Source: Pedobacter sp. | Lineage (GTDB): Bacteria > Bacteroidota > Bacteroidia > Sphingobacteriales > Sphingobacteriaceae | Direction of reading: 5' to 3' | Length of the DNA stretch: 64,000 bases | Assembly (NCBI RefSeq): GCF_031119335.1 | Contig: NZ_JAVHXT010000001.1 | Span: forward strand, 62,001-126,000 | Shown: positions 43,772 through 51,348 of the stretch, in pieces | Layout: each line of letters begins with the position of its first letter | How positions within the stretch are numbered: position 1 is the stretch's first letter | Program-made: the position numbers and the translations under genes | The notes under the pieces: model-generated | What the model was told of the DNA's origin: nothing | Seen by the model: only the letters and a program-made list of their open reading frames with translations | The model's database searches: none

Positions 43772-44131
43772 ATGGATGCCAAATCATTTCGAAAACAACT
43801 TCGTAGAAATCAAACTTCTGCAGAAACTGCCTTTTGGCTTCAAGTTAGAGCAAATCGATTTTTAGGTTTAAAATTTAGGCGACAGCACACAATAGATAAA
43901 TATACAGTTGACTTTTATTGCGCTGAAGCTAAGCTTATTGTTGAATTAGATGGAAGCAGTCATGATAATGTGGGTAAATCCCTTTACGATTACGAAAGGG
44001 ATGTTTTCTTGAAAGCTAAAGGTTATAACGTAGTAAGGTTAGATAATAATTCTATGCTACAATATCCAGAAGTGGTAATGGAGTATTTAAAAGGGAGTAT
44101 TGAAAGTAGGAAGCTCATAAGCAAAGTTTAA
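43772..44131 (+). CDS. DUF559 endonuclease-like protein (Vsr/PD-(D/E)XK type)
   Basis: A 119-aa protein with the DUF559 pattern: an Arg-rich N-terminal helix (SFRKQLRRNQTSAETAFWLQ), RFLGLKFRRQHTIDKYTVDFY, then IVELDGSSHDN and GYNVVRLDNN. The acids D47 and E58-D60 and H64 fit a restriction-endonuclease-like active site related to very-short-patch repair nucleases. The cellular role is unknown. The coding end is unusual: the TAA stop overlaps the AACCCTCTCT start of a family H repeat, and three more units lie upstream. Codon use resembles the neighbours, so recent foreign origin is not obvious. See findings. Confidence 0.88.
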   Translation: MDAKSFRKQLRRNQTSAETAFWLQVRANRFLGLKFRRQHTIDKYTVDFYCAEAKLIVELDGSSHDNVGKSLYDYERDVFLKAKGYNVVRLDNNSMLQYPEVVMEYLKGSIESRKLISKV

Positions 44132-44355
44132 CCCTCTCTGCCCGTTGGGCATCTCTCCCTGAGAGGGAGAGAAAGTAGCGTTATGTTTATATGAAACTTG
44201 CTAATCAGCATGGTATATAAATGAGGAATGTAAATGACAAAATGATATGAGACTTGCTTTTCTCTCCCTTTCAGGGAGAACCGTAGTGTAACGCAGCTCA
44301 TTGATACCTAAGATGAAATACACAATTATCAATAGATGGCGAAGCTAGAGAGGGT
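44130..44355. repeat. Composite palindromic repeats (family H) downstream, one copy interrupted
   Basis: A complete forward unit (44130-44173: AACCCTCTCT, GCCCgttGGGC, CTCTCCCTgagAGGGAGAG) starts on the stop codon of the DUF559 gene. A reversed unit begins at 44260 (TCTCTCCCTttcAGGGAGA) but is split after 44279 by 55 bp; its remainder GATGGCGAAGCTAGAGAGGG resumes at 44335. The other part of this 359-bp gap holds no gene. Confidence 0.8.
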
Positions 44356-44490
44356 CATTGTAAGTGTCTTTTCGAAATCTACATCATCTACGTGTAAATA
44401 TCCCAATCCCTGTATCAACCCTTTTACAAGTAAACTTTACTTTTTAAAACAAAACTTAGTTTCTTTATAAATCATTTAAAATTACCAAGT

Positions 44491-45036
44491 ATGAAGAGAT
44501 TTTTCCTGTTTTTCGTAGCTGCGGCAGCAGTATCGTGCACTAGTAGCCAAACCAAAGAAGGGTCGGCAGCAGCCTCTAATGTTTTTATAGAGCAGAAAGT
44601 TTCTGAGTTTGTGGCACAACACCCAGAGTGGACCAGTGGCGACAATACCAACGAAGAAATTACCGATAAGTTTCAGCATGAAGTTAAGCGCTGGAGTAAT
44701 GAAGAAGGTTTTTTAAGCGATATGCCTTTACAATTGAAAGAGTTTAGAGATACCACGTTGAGTGGGCAGAATTTTAAAGTAGGTACTTTTATTGGATATA
44801 ATGACAATACCAGGCCTCAAGGTTCGTTGCTAAATTATATTCAAATTAAGGTTGACGGTATATTGCCGCCAGATATAGCCCAACAAGTGAAAATTGATAG
44901 CAAATACACTGTAGACGCAATGCTTTATAGACAAGGCAGTCGCAAAGATGTAAAAGTGATTAATGTAGCCGATTTTAAAGGTTACGATTTGGGTAGATAT
45001 ACTTTCTCCATTACAAAGGCAAACCCAATAAAATAA
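44491..45036 (+). CDS. Lipoprotein, unknown function
   Basis: A 181-aa lipoprotein (signal FFLFFVAAAAVS-C, lipobox AVSC, then a Ser/Thr-rich spacer). The folded part has a helical segment (EQKVSEFVAQHPEWTSG... EVKRWSNEEGFLSDMPLQLK) followed by a beta-rich domain that may be OB-fold-like (FKVGTFIGYNDNTRPQGSLL, IKVDGILPPDIAQQVKIDS). I do not recognise a family. It has its own terminator. Confidence 0.7.
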   Translation: MKRFFLFFVAAAAVSCTSSQTKEGSAAASNVFIEQKVSEFVAQHPEWTSGDNTNEEITDKFQHEVKRWSNEEGFLSDMPLQLKEFRDTTLSGQNFKVGTFIGYNDNTRPQGSLLNYIQIKVDGILPPDIAQQVKIDSKYTVDAMLYRQGSRKDVKVINVADFKGYDLGRYTFSITKANPIK

Positions 45037-45055
45037 TATTGAAATTTATAAGTGA

Positions 45056-45077
45056 GAGCCTTTCAGTTAATACTGGG
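45056..45077 (+). terminator. Intrinsic terminator of the lipoprotein gene
   Basis: AGCCTTTCAGT and ACTGGGAGGCT pair with two G-T pairs around TAAT and are followed by TTTTTG. Confidence 0.75.
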
Positions 45078-45095
45078 AGGCTTTTTGTATATAGG

Positions 45096-45641
45096 TTATT
45101 GGTGATTTGGAGTTGCTTTTAAGTTATTGATGATGCTTTTCAGCATTGTAGGCACAATTAGCTTGTGAAAAGGCTTAACCGGGAAAAAGTATAAACGCCC
45201 TAACCAACTGTGAAACTTAACTACAGTACTAAGGGTGAGCGTTTTTTCGTGGCCATTGTTTCCATTCGGTTGAAGATAAAGCGATACCCTAAAATCCAAA
45301 TGTTTATCATCTTCTCCAATAATTACTTCGTTTTCATCGCGGTGGTAGACTTGAAACAAACCTAGGCGTTCACCAACTTCACATTTAAATGCTACTAACT
45401 GCTTTTGCCTATCTAAAATGTTTTCAGGAGTTTTTAAACCTAAGCGTTTTACTATGGCGTTTCTAAAAGAAAATAGTTTTTCAATCCATTTTGGGCCACT
45501 GCTAAAAAAGGCTTTACCTACTTTGGCAGCATCAATGTTCTCATTTTTATCAATAAAGCTACCTTCAAAGCTGTCAACATAATCGTAGCTGCTGTTAGCG
45601 AGCATGGAAGTTAGAGGTAAGTTAGATTTCTTTATGCTCAT
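45096..45641 (-). CDS. DUF2867-family protein
   Basis: A 181-aa soluble protein with the DUF2867 pattern: DYVDSFEGSFIDKNENIDAA, VGKAFFSSGPKWIEKLFSFR, GERLGLFQVYHRDENEVII and the C-terminal HSWLGRLYFFPVKPFHKLIV. The fold is SRPBCC-like and the function unknown. It is the last gene of a three-gene operon, 8 nt after the DUF1801 gene. Confidence 0.85.
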   Translation of the reverse strand: MSIKKSNLPLTSMLANSSYDYVDSFEGSFIDKNENIDAAKVGKAFFSSGPKWIEKLFSFRNAIVKRLGLKTPENILDRQKQLVAFKCEVGERLGLFQVYHRDENEVIIGEDDKHLDFRVSLYLQPNGNNGHEKTLTLSTVVKFHSWLGRLYFFPVKPFHKLIVPTMLKSIINNLKATPNHQ

Positions 45642-45649
45642 TAGGTGAG

Positions 45650-46039
45650 TTACTTTAACCTTTCTAGTCTACCTTTTCGCTTCACTATGTTTTTATAATC
45701 CCATTGGATATCTCTTGCTTTTGCTAGCCAACGTTTTAAATCCTCAACGTTCACTTCATCTACGGAGTTGTAGCGAGCTTCGGCAGCTTTAAATTTGTCT
45801 TCGTTTGTTAAACCAGCTTCTTCAAACGATTGTCCGCTCCAAAAAAGTAAACGTACACTGTCTTTTAATTTACTGTAGCCGGCAACTGGATTTCCATCTA
45901 AAAACCAAACCGGATGCGCATGCCAGATTTTGTTTTCTGCTTCTGCAAGATTTTCATCGATGGTTTTGGCTAATAGGTCGCAAATTGCTTTGTCTGCTGC
46001 TGTTTGTTTGTTGTTGTAATCTTGTACTTCTGGGTTCAT
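45650..46039 (-). CDS. DUF1801 (YdhG-like) protein
   Basis: A 129-aa protein with DUF1801 features: AICDLLAKTIDENLAEAENK, KIWHAHPVWFLDGNPVAGYS and LFWSGQSFEEAGL. The fold is related to YdhG/frataxin-like domains; the function is unknown. It overlaps the DinB-like gene by 4 nt (ATGA). Confidence 0.88.
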   Translation of the reverse strand: MNPEVQDYNNKQTAADKAICDLLAKTIDENLAEAENKIWHAHPVWFLDGNPVAGYSKLKDSVRLLFWSGQSFEEAGLTNEDKFKAAEARYNSVDEVNVEDLKRWLAKARDIQWDYKNIVKRKGRLERLK

Positions 46040-46614
46040 GCGTTGTATTTTGATTTATCAAGAAACTCATCTGTAAAATGAGCTTTCTGCTGTGGTTTTG
46101 CAAATTTATCAGCGTTGTAAACTTGTGATCGCCCTTTGGGTATAGATAACGATTGCCAACCATTTTCAGCAAGCATCTTACCAAGCATCACAATTTGCCC
46201 AATGTGATAGGGGTAATGTGCCAATTGGCGATTAATAGCTTCGGTAACGGTATGCCCTTGATTGCGGATATAGATAATTCTGTCCAAATCATTCGCTGTT
46301 AGCGGGTTGATGGCCTCGAACAGACAAGTCCAACCTTGTTCCCATTTTTCAATTACAGCTGCTTTAGTCTTAAGTTGTGGTTCAAATTCTAGATCCCTGT
46401 TTCGCCATTCCTTCTCGCCATCGGTAGTGAGAAAGTCGGTAAAACGTGAAAGCATATTGCCCGAGAGGTGGTTTACAATCATGGCAATGCTGTTGCTGTC
46501 TTCGTTATATTGCCAGAAAAATGCATCATTATTGAGTTGGGCGAAGGTTTTATCGCCAAGCATTTTGTAGTACTGAAATTGTTTTTTAACGCTATCGAGG
46601 TAATCGTTGTTCAT
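46036..46614 (-). CDS. DUF1572/DinB-like protein
   Basis: A 192-aa four-helix-bundle protein. Three His likely make the DinB/YfiT-type metal site: H49 in MIVNHLSGNM, and two in QLAHYPYHIGQIVMLGK near residue 133. SIPKGRSQVYN in the C-terminal region is typical of the DUF1572 branch in Bacteroidota. Members may be thiol-transferase or hydrolase-like; the role is unproven. It heads an operon with DUF1801 and DUF2867 genes. Confidence 0.88.
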   Translation of the reverse strand: MNNDYLDSVKKQFQYYKMLGDKTFAQLNNDAFFWQYNEDSNSIAMIVNHLSGNMLSRFTDFLTTDGEKEWRNRDLEFEPQLKTKAAVIEKWEQGWTCLFEAINPLTANDLDRIIYIRNQGHTVTEAINRQLAHYPYHIGQIVMLGKMLAENGWQSLSIPKGRSQVYNADKFAKPQQKAHFTDEFLDKSKYNA

Positions 46615-46773
46615 TTTCGTTGTTTTGTTATTTAAAGATAGGGATTATTTACAATTCTCTCTTTGCGTCACTTGGCGGATACTTCTAAAACTTTGCGTTT
46701 AATTTTTACCGCAAAGAAATAAAGAGTAACGCTAAGGTCGCGAAGTTTTAAGAAATGTCTTTTGTTTTCTAAA

Positions 46774-46828
46774 CCTGATAGCAGCGGATCCCGATTTTTC
46801 ATCGGGAGAAGCGAATAGCAGGGCTTTC
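46774..46828. repeat. Palindromic repeat, family G
   Basis: CCTGATAGCAGCGGATCCCG, a hairpin CCCGATttttcATCGGG, then GAAGCGAATAGCAGGGCTTT. Fragments of the same family are at 22703-22722 and near 23499. Apart from this repeat and the riboswitch with its promoter, the 612-bp gap before the TonB receptor holds nothing recognised. Confidence 0.65.
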
Positions 46829-46975
46829 GGTTCAAAAGAACTACAGGTTTTGCTTTTCAAATAGAATTAAACATTAAGGAGTTAAGGATAATTAAGTTGT
46901 TGCCTTAGTGTACCTTCATTTCTTAATGGTTTAAACCTTTTTATTAGATAAACTTTGCTTTTCGAAAAAGAATAA

Positions 46976-46983
46976 TACCTTTG
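46976..46983 (+). promoter_or_regulatory. -7 promoter box TACCTTTG of the riboswitch transcript
   Basis: Exact TAnnTTTG match, about 10 nt before the first conserved base of the TPP aptamer. Confidence 0.65.
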
Positions 46984-46991
46984 CAGCATCG

Positions 46992-47160
46992 ATAAGGGGT
47001 GCCTTGTTTTGTAAGAAACACAAATAAAGGCTGAGATCATACCCATTTTGAGGTGAAAGTAAAAGGTAAAAGTTGAAAGGTTTAAAACCCTAAGCCCTTG
47101 CCTAAGCCCTTAAACCTTGAATGCACCTGATCCAGGTAATGCTGGCGTAGGGATGGTTTA
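46992..47160 (+). promoter_or_regulatory. TPP riboswitch (THI element)
   Basis: All conserved aptamer parts are present: AGGGGTGCC (46995), GCTGAGATCATACCC with the pyrimidine-sensor CTGAGA (47031), and ACCTGATCCAGG, TAATGCTGGCGTAGGGA (to 47153) for pyrophosphate binding. The P3 arm is unusually long, about 80 nt, closed by AAGGTTTAA / TTAAACCTT and containing a doubled CTAAGCCCTT. Thiamin pyrophosphate binding should switch off the TonB receptor gene 66 nt downstream. A possible switching element is CCCCTAC (47186), which can pair with GTAGGG at the aptamer end. Confidence 0.92.
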
Positions 47161-47226
47161 TGAAGTTTAACTAATGTCGGGCGTAACCCCTACAACCGAT
47201 GGGTTTAACTAAAAAACAACAATAAG

Positions 47227-49626
47227 TTGAAAAAATTAAGATTTGCAGTATTAGCTGCATTGCTGTGTCCGTTCGTGGCGTTGGCACAGTTCAAAATTTC
47301 GGGAAAAGTAAACGAAGCTGACGGAAAAGTACTTTCTGGTGCAAGTGTTAAATTAAAACCTCAGGGATTTGCCGCAGGAACTAACGCTAACGGTGTTTAC
47401 GAATTTAGTAATTTGCCAGCAGGCAGTTACACAGTGGTGGTAAGCTACCTAGGTTATGCCACACAAGAGAAAAAAGTAACCGTTAATGCCGATGTCACGG
47501 CAGATTTCAGCTTGCAACAACTATCTTTCGTGGCCGATGAAGTGGTGGTAAGTGCCACAAGGGTTGCCAAAAACGCCGCTTTTACCTACAAAAATTTAAG
47601 CAAGGCCGATTTGGACAAAACCAACCAAGGGCAAGATTTACCTTACCTGCTTAACCAAACCCCATCTGTAGTGGTAACTTCCGATGCTGGTGCAGGTATT
47701 GGTTATACTGGTATCCGTATTAGAGGCAGCGATGCCACGCGTATCAACGTGACTTTAAACGGTATTCCGCTAAATGATGCTGAAAGTCAGGGTAGTTTCT
47801 TTATCAATCTCCCAGATTTGGCCTCGTCGGTAGATAACATTCAAATTCAACGTGGGGTAGGTACATCAACCAATGGAGCTGGTGCTTTTGGAGCGAGTTT
47901 AAACATCCAAACTACTACCAGAAGAGACTCGGCCTATGCCGAATTGAACAATACCTACGGCTCTTTTGATACTTGGAGAAACACGGTAAGTGCAGGAACG
48001 GGACTGATCAACAACAAATTCAGTTTCGATGCCCGTTTGTCGCGTATCAAGTCTGATGGTTATGTAGAAAGAGCATCTTCAGATCTGAAATCGTTTTTCG
48101 TTACTGGAGCTTACTATGGTAAAAAGGACATTTTACGTTTAAATGTTTTTAGTGGTACAGAAAAAACCTATCAAGCTTGGAACGGTATCAGTAGAGAGAT
48201 GATGGAAACAAACCGTAGACACAATGATTTTACCTACGATAACCAGACCGATAATTACCAGCAAGACCATTATCAGTTATTTTATACCCGTAATATTACC
48301 AAAGATTTAGTAGCCAATGCCGCTTTGCATTATACTTACGGCAGAGGTTATTACGAAGAATTTAAGGAAGATAGAAAGCTTTCAGATTATAGAATTGACC
48401 CAGTAGTTATTGGTGGTACAAGTATTACTCGTTCTGATTTGGTGCGTCGTTTATGGTTAGATAACGATTTTTACGGCACAACCTATTCTTTGGCTTACAC
48501 ACCGGCAAGTAATTTAAACTTCACTTTAGGTGGTGCTTACAACCGTTACGAAGGCAAACACTTTGATGAGGTAGTTTGGGCGCAATTTGCTAATTACAAT
48601 GGTGCGGCTTCAATGCGTCACCGTTACGATGATAACGACGCTTTCAAAAGCGATTTCAATATTTTTGGAAGGGTCAATTATCAGCTAGATAAACTGAATG
48701 TTTATGCCGATTTGCAGTACCGTAACATATTTTATTCTTTTTACGGAAGGTTAGATGCTAGCAATTTCGCACAACAAAACGCTAGGTTAGAATTTTTCAA
48801 TCCTAAATTTGGTTTAACTTATAACTTAACAGATAGAAGTAATGTTTACGCTTCTGTTGCCGTAGGTAATAAAGAACCAAATAGGAGAGATTTTAGAGAC
48901 TCAAATACTGGTTCCCGCCCTAAGCACGAAAGTTTAACCAACTTCGAGTTCGGTTACAGAACACAACAACAAGACTTCAATGTTGGCGCCAACGGTTTTG
49001 CTATGTTGTACAAAAATCAGTTAATTAACACTGGTAAATTAAATGAAGTAGGCGGACAAACCCGTCAGAATGTGCCAGATAGTTACCGTATCGGTTTAGA
49101 ATTAGATGCTAAATGGCAAATTGTAAAGAACTTTTCTTGGACAGCAACAGCAACCCTAAGTCAAAGCAAGATTAAAAACTTTACCGAATACGTTAACGAT
49201 GACGATGAAAACAGAGTTGGAGAATTTTTAACCTTCGATTACAGTAACACCAACATTGCTTATTCGCCACGTTTTGTAGGTTCTAACGAGTTTGCTTATA
49301 CTTATAAAAACGCTGGTATAGCTTTAGTAAGCAAGTATGTAGGCGAGCAAAATTTAGATAATACTGGTGGTAAAGACGAGAACGGCAAAGTTGTTCGTGT
49401 GTTAGATGCTTTTTTTATTAATGATGTAAGATTAACCTACAATGTAAAAGCTTTAGGCATTAAAAATATTGGTTTAAACTTCTTGGTAAATAACATCTTT
49501 AATGTGCGTTACGCAGCCAATGGCGGCGCTGGTGCTTACCTTTCAGATGGTTACTTCGGTCGTTACGAGTATTTCTATCCACAAGCTACACGTAACTTCT
49601 TAGCGAGTTTAAACTTTAAGTTTTAA
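47227..49626 (+). CDS. TonB-dependent receptor, predicted thiamin transporter
   Basis: A 799-aa receptor: signal peptide (FAVLAALLCPFVALA-Q), a carboxypeptidase-regulatory-like domain (FKISGKVNEADGKVLSGASV, about residues 22-100), a TonB box/plug region (DEVVVSATR, IRIRGSDATRINVTLNGIPL, VQRGVGTSTNGAGAFG) and a barrel ending YFYPQATRNFLASLNFKF. The start is a genuine TTG at 47227, since KKLRFA of the signal peptide follows at once. The TPP riboswitch ahead of it points to thiamin uptake (omr1-type genes of Bacteroidota). No thiamin permease gene follows, so it is a lone outer-membrane component here. Confidence 0.93.
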   Translation: MKKLRFAVLAALLCPFVALAQFKISGKVNEADGKVLSGASVKLKPQGFAAGTNANGVYEFSNLPAGSYTVVVSYLGYATQEKKVTVNADVTADFSLQQLSFVADEVVVSATRVAKNAAFTYKNLSKADLDKTNQGQDLPYLLNQTPSVVVTSDAGAGIGYTGIRIRGSDATRINVTLNGIPLNDAESQGSFFINLPDLASSVDNIQIQRGVGTSTNGAGAFGASLNIQTTTRRDSAYAELNNTYGSFDTWRNTVSAGTGLINNKFSFDARLSRIKSDGYVERASSDLKSFFVTGAYYGKKDILRLNVFSGTEKTYQAWNGISREMMETNRRHNDFTYDNQTDNYQQDHYQLFYTRNITKDLVANAALHYTYGRGYYEEFKEDRKLSDYRIDPVVIGGTSITRSDLVRRLWLDNDFYGTTYSLAYTPASNLNFTLGGAYNRYEGKHFDEVVWAQFANYNGAASMRHRYDDNDAFKSDFNIFGRVNYQLDKLNVYADLQYRNIFYSFYGRLDASNFAQQNARLEFFNPKFGLTYNLTDRSNVYASVAVGNKEPNRRDFRDSNTGSRPKHESLTNFEFGYRTQQQDFNVGANGFAMLYKNQLINTGKLNEVGGQTRQNVPDSYRIGLELDAKWQIVKNFSWTATATLSQSKIKNFTEYVNDDDENRVGEFLTFDYSNTNIAYSPRFVGSNEFAYTYKNAGIALVSKYVGEQNLDNTGGKDENGKVVRVLDAFFINDVRLTYNVKALGIKNIGLNFLVNNIFNVRYAANGGAGAYLSDGYFGRYEYFYPQATRNFLASLNFKF

Positions 49627-49636
49627 CTTACGGCTA

Positions 49637-49672
49637 AACCTTGCAGGTTTTTAAAACCTGTAAGGTTTTTTT
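49637..49672 (+). terminator. Intrinsic terminator of the TonB receptor
   Basis: AACCTTGCAGGTTTT and AAAACCTGTAAGGTT form a 15-bp stem with one mismatch, followed by TTTTT. It overlaps the end of the convergent DUF3820 gene by 2 nt. Confidence 0.85.
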
Positions 49673-49883
49673 ATCTCTTCTTCAACGGCTGCAGCAAATA
49701 CTCTAAGCCATTTAGCTTAATTTCATAAAGCGTAGCCAGCAACATCCCCAACTTTCCAGCCGGAAACCCCTTGCTCTGATACCAAACCAGGTAATGCTCT
49801 GGTATATCGCACAACACCCAGCCCTTATATTTGCCATAAGGCATTCGCATCACAACAAGCTCTTTCAGTAGTTCTGGGTTCAT
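49671..49883 (-). CDS. DUF3820 protein
   Basis: A 70-aa protein with the DUF3820 signature MPYGKYKGWVLCDIPEHYLV followed by WYQSKGFPAGKLG. In phages and bacteria this small domain is sometimes linked to exonuclease or quorum-type genes, but its function is unknown. It stands alone here. Confidence 0.87.
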   Translation of the reverse strand: MNPELLKELVVMRMPYGKYKGWVLCDIPEHYLVWYQSKGFPAGKLGMLLATLYEIKLNGLEYLLQPLKKR

Positions 49884-49975
49884 TTGCTAAAGGTATATCT
49901 TTTTTGAAAAGCAATTACAGTATTTCGATTAAAGTCAGTCCCGTTTTTCGTTATAATCTTTTTGTTTTCTCATTC

Positions 49976-50054
49976 CGTCATTTCGAACGCATGTGAGAAA
50001 TCCGTTCGATAGAAGCAGCTAACTTTGAGATTTCTCTCTACGTTCGAAATGACG
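49976..50054. repeat. REP-like palindrome, family B copy 2
   Basis: Perfect 14-bp arms CGTCATTTCGAACG / CGTTCGAAATGACG, with inner GAGAAATC and GATTTCTC. It lies in the 286-bp gap between DUF3820 and the WD40 gene; the rest of that gap carries AACTGCCAACTGTAAACCGT-type short words. Confidence 0.85.
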
Positions 50055-50169
50055 TTCCAAAAAGTATTACCACTTCAACCGGGTTTAGAACGCAAAAATC
50101 GAATAACTATTCACGAATTTCCTAGAAAGCGCCCTACACTGCCCACTAAAAACTGCCAACTGTAAACCG

Positions 50170-51069
50170 TTAACTGCTCAACTCCCAAACCATTACCTTC
50201 TTGTCGTCGCCAGTAGAAATCAGTTTAGTTCCATCGTGGCTCCATGCTAATTTGTTGATAGAATGACTGTGGCCAATATCCATTTTTTCAATGCTTAAAA
50301 TCTTATAAAGCTTGAAGTTTTCTGAATCCCAAAGTTTAATGCTCTTATCCTGACTTGCCGTAGCAAAATAAGGCAATGTTGGGTGAAATGCAATATCGTA
50401 AATGCCAAACATATGCGCAGGAACACTCTTGCTCAGTTGGTAGGTAGGTAAATCCCAAATTTTTAATTGAGCATCTCTGCTTCCAGAAATTAAATACCTA
50501 CCTGTTGGATGGTAGGCTAAAGAAGTAACGCCCAAAGTATGTTCAGTTAGTTTGTATTTTAGGCTGTAGTCGTCCACGCTGTAAATGGAAATGCTACCGT
50601 CTTTGCACCCAAATGCAATTTCCTTTTCATCAGGAGATACCGCAATACATCTTACTGTATCAGCAGAAATTGGTAAGCGATACAGTTCCGAAAAATCTTC
50701 CAAGGACCAAATAGCCACTGTGCCGTCTTCGCTGCTGGTTAATAATTCATTCTTATGGGCAACAGTTGCCATTCCGAAAATAGGTTTGGTATGTGCATTT
50801 ACACGTGCAACTACTTCCTGTTTAATAAAATCGAAAACAGAGAAAGCTCCGCTTCTTTCGCCTATAAACAATTGATTGTTATGATTGTGAAGATAGTACA
50901 CAGAACTTTGTACGGGCAATTTCACCATCACAAATGCCATCTTTTTCAGCGACCACTCCACCACACCTTTATCGTTTCCAGCGGTAAAGAAAATCCCTTC
51001 CTTATCAGATTTAACTAAAGCATAAACTGGGTTCTGATGTCCTGTAAAAGTGTGTAGGTGTTGTAGCAT
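50170..51069 (-). CDS. WD40-repeat protein
   Basis: A 299-aa protein made of seven WD40 blades and nothing else, probably a cytosolic propeller scaffold. Clear blades include GHQNPVYALV at the start, AHTKPIFGMA, EHTLGVTSLAYHPTGRYLIS with KIWDL, AHMFGIYDIAFHPTLPYFAT with KLWD and HSINKLAWSHDGTKLISTGD with MVWEL. No signal peptide, enzyme domain or partner is visible. The frame extends to 51099, but the promoter box and homology both support the ATG at 51069 (MLQHLHTFTGHQ). Confidence 0.9.
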   Translation of the reverse strand: MLQHLHTFTGHQNPVYALVKSDKEGIFFTAGNDKGVVEWSLKKMAFVMVKLPVQSSVYYLHNHNNQLFIGERSGAFSVFDFIKQEVVARVNAHTKPIFGMATVAHKNELLTSSEDGTVAIWSLEDFSELYRLPISADTVRCIAVSPDEKEIAFGCKDGSISIYSVDDYSLKYKLTEHTLGVTSLAYHPTGRYLISGSRDAQLKIWDLPTYQLSKSVPAHMFGIYDIAFHPTLPYFATASQDKSIKLWDSENFKLYKILSIEKMDIGHSHSINKLAWSHDGTKLISTGDDKKVMVWELSS

Positions 51070-51073
51070 ATCA

Positions 51074-51081
51074 CAAAAATA
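51074..51081 (-). promoter_or_regulatory. -7 box TATTTTTG, leaderless-type spacing (WD40 gene)
   Basis: Exact TAnnTTTG match ending 4 nt before the ATG at 51069. This is one of four genes in the window with 4-6 nt spacing. Confidence 0.6.
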
Positions 51082-51213
51082 ATGATAATTAATATGCATT
51101 AGATTTTATAATTGTCATCATTTAGCCGCTTGTGTTTTCTGAAGGTTGTCTTGTCTTGATTTTGTATAAGATATCTGACTTTAAAATTCGACTAGTGCTA
51201 GGTCAAATGATTG

Positions 51214-51244
51214 AACTTTGTGTTCTTCGTGTCTTTGTGGTTAA
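51214..51244 (+). repeat. CTTTGTG-type degenerate tandem repeat, copy 2
   Basis: The 31-bp partner of 5301-5331 (27 of 31 identical). It lies about 60 bp upstream of the carotenoid regulator promoter. Confidence 0.55.
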
Positions 51245-51300
51245 CATAAAAAGACTATTTGTAATCTGGAAATTAGAAAATCATCTATCTGAAAACAATT

Positions 51301-51335
51301 TTTGTTTAAATTTGTATTCTAATAACTTAAACAAA
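51301..51335 (+). promoter_or_regulatory. Carotenoid regulator promoter with operator 1
   Basis: TTTGTTTAA (51301-51309) and TTAAACAAA (51327-51335) are perfect 9-bp inverted arms 17 bp apart. The -7 box TAAATTTG (51307-51314) overlaps the left arm, so a bound protein would block RNA polymerase. The same operator is found upstream of crtI. It lies 13 nt before the regulator ATG. Confidence 0.75.
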
Positions 51336-51348
51336 GTGCCGTACGACT

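Noticed and set aside
43772..44131. Calling the DUF559 gene a classical Vsr mismatch-repair nuclease
   Set aside because: No cognate cytosine methylase is in the window and the motif set matches the DUF559 branch rather than true Vsr.
43491..44173. Repeat units read as a CRISPR array or as terminators only
   Set aside because: Units are in both orientations at irregular distances and contain two hairpins each; only five units occur and a gene lies between them.
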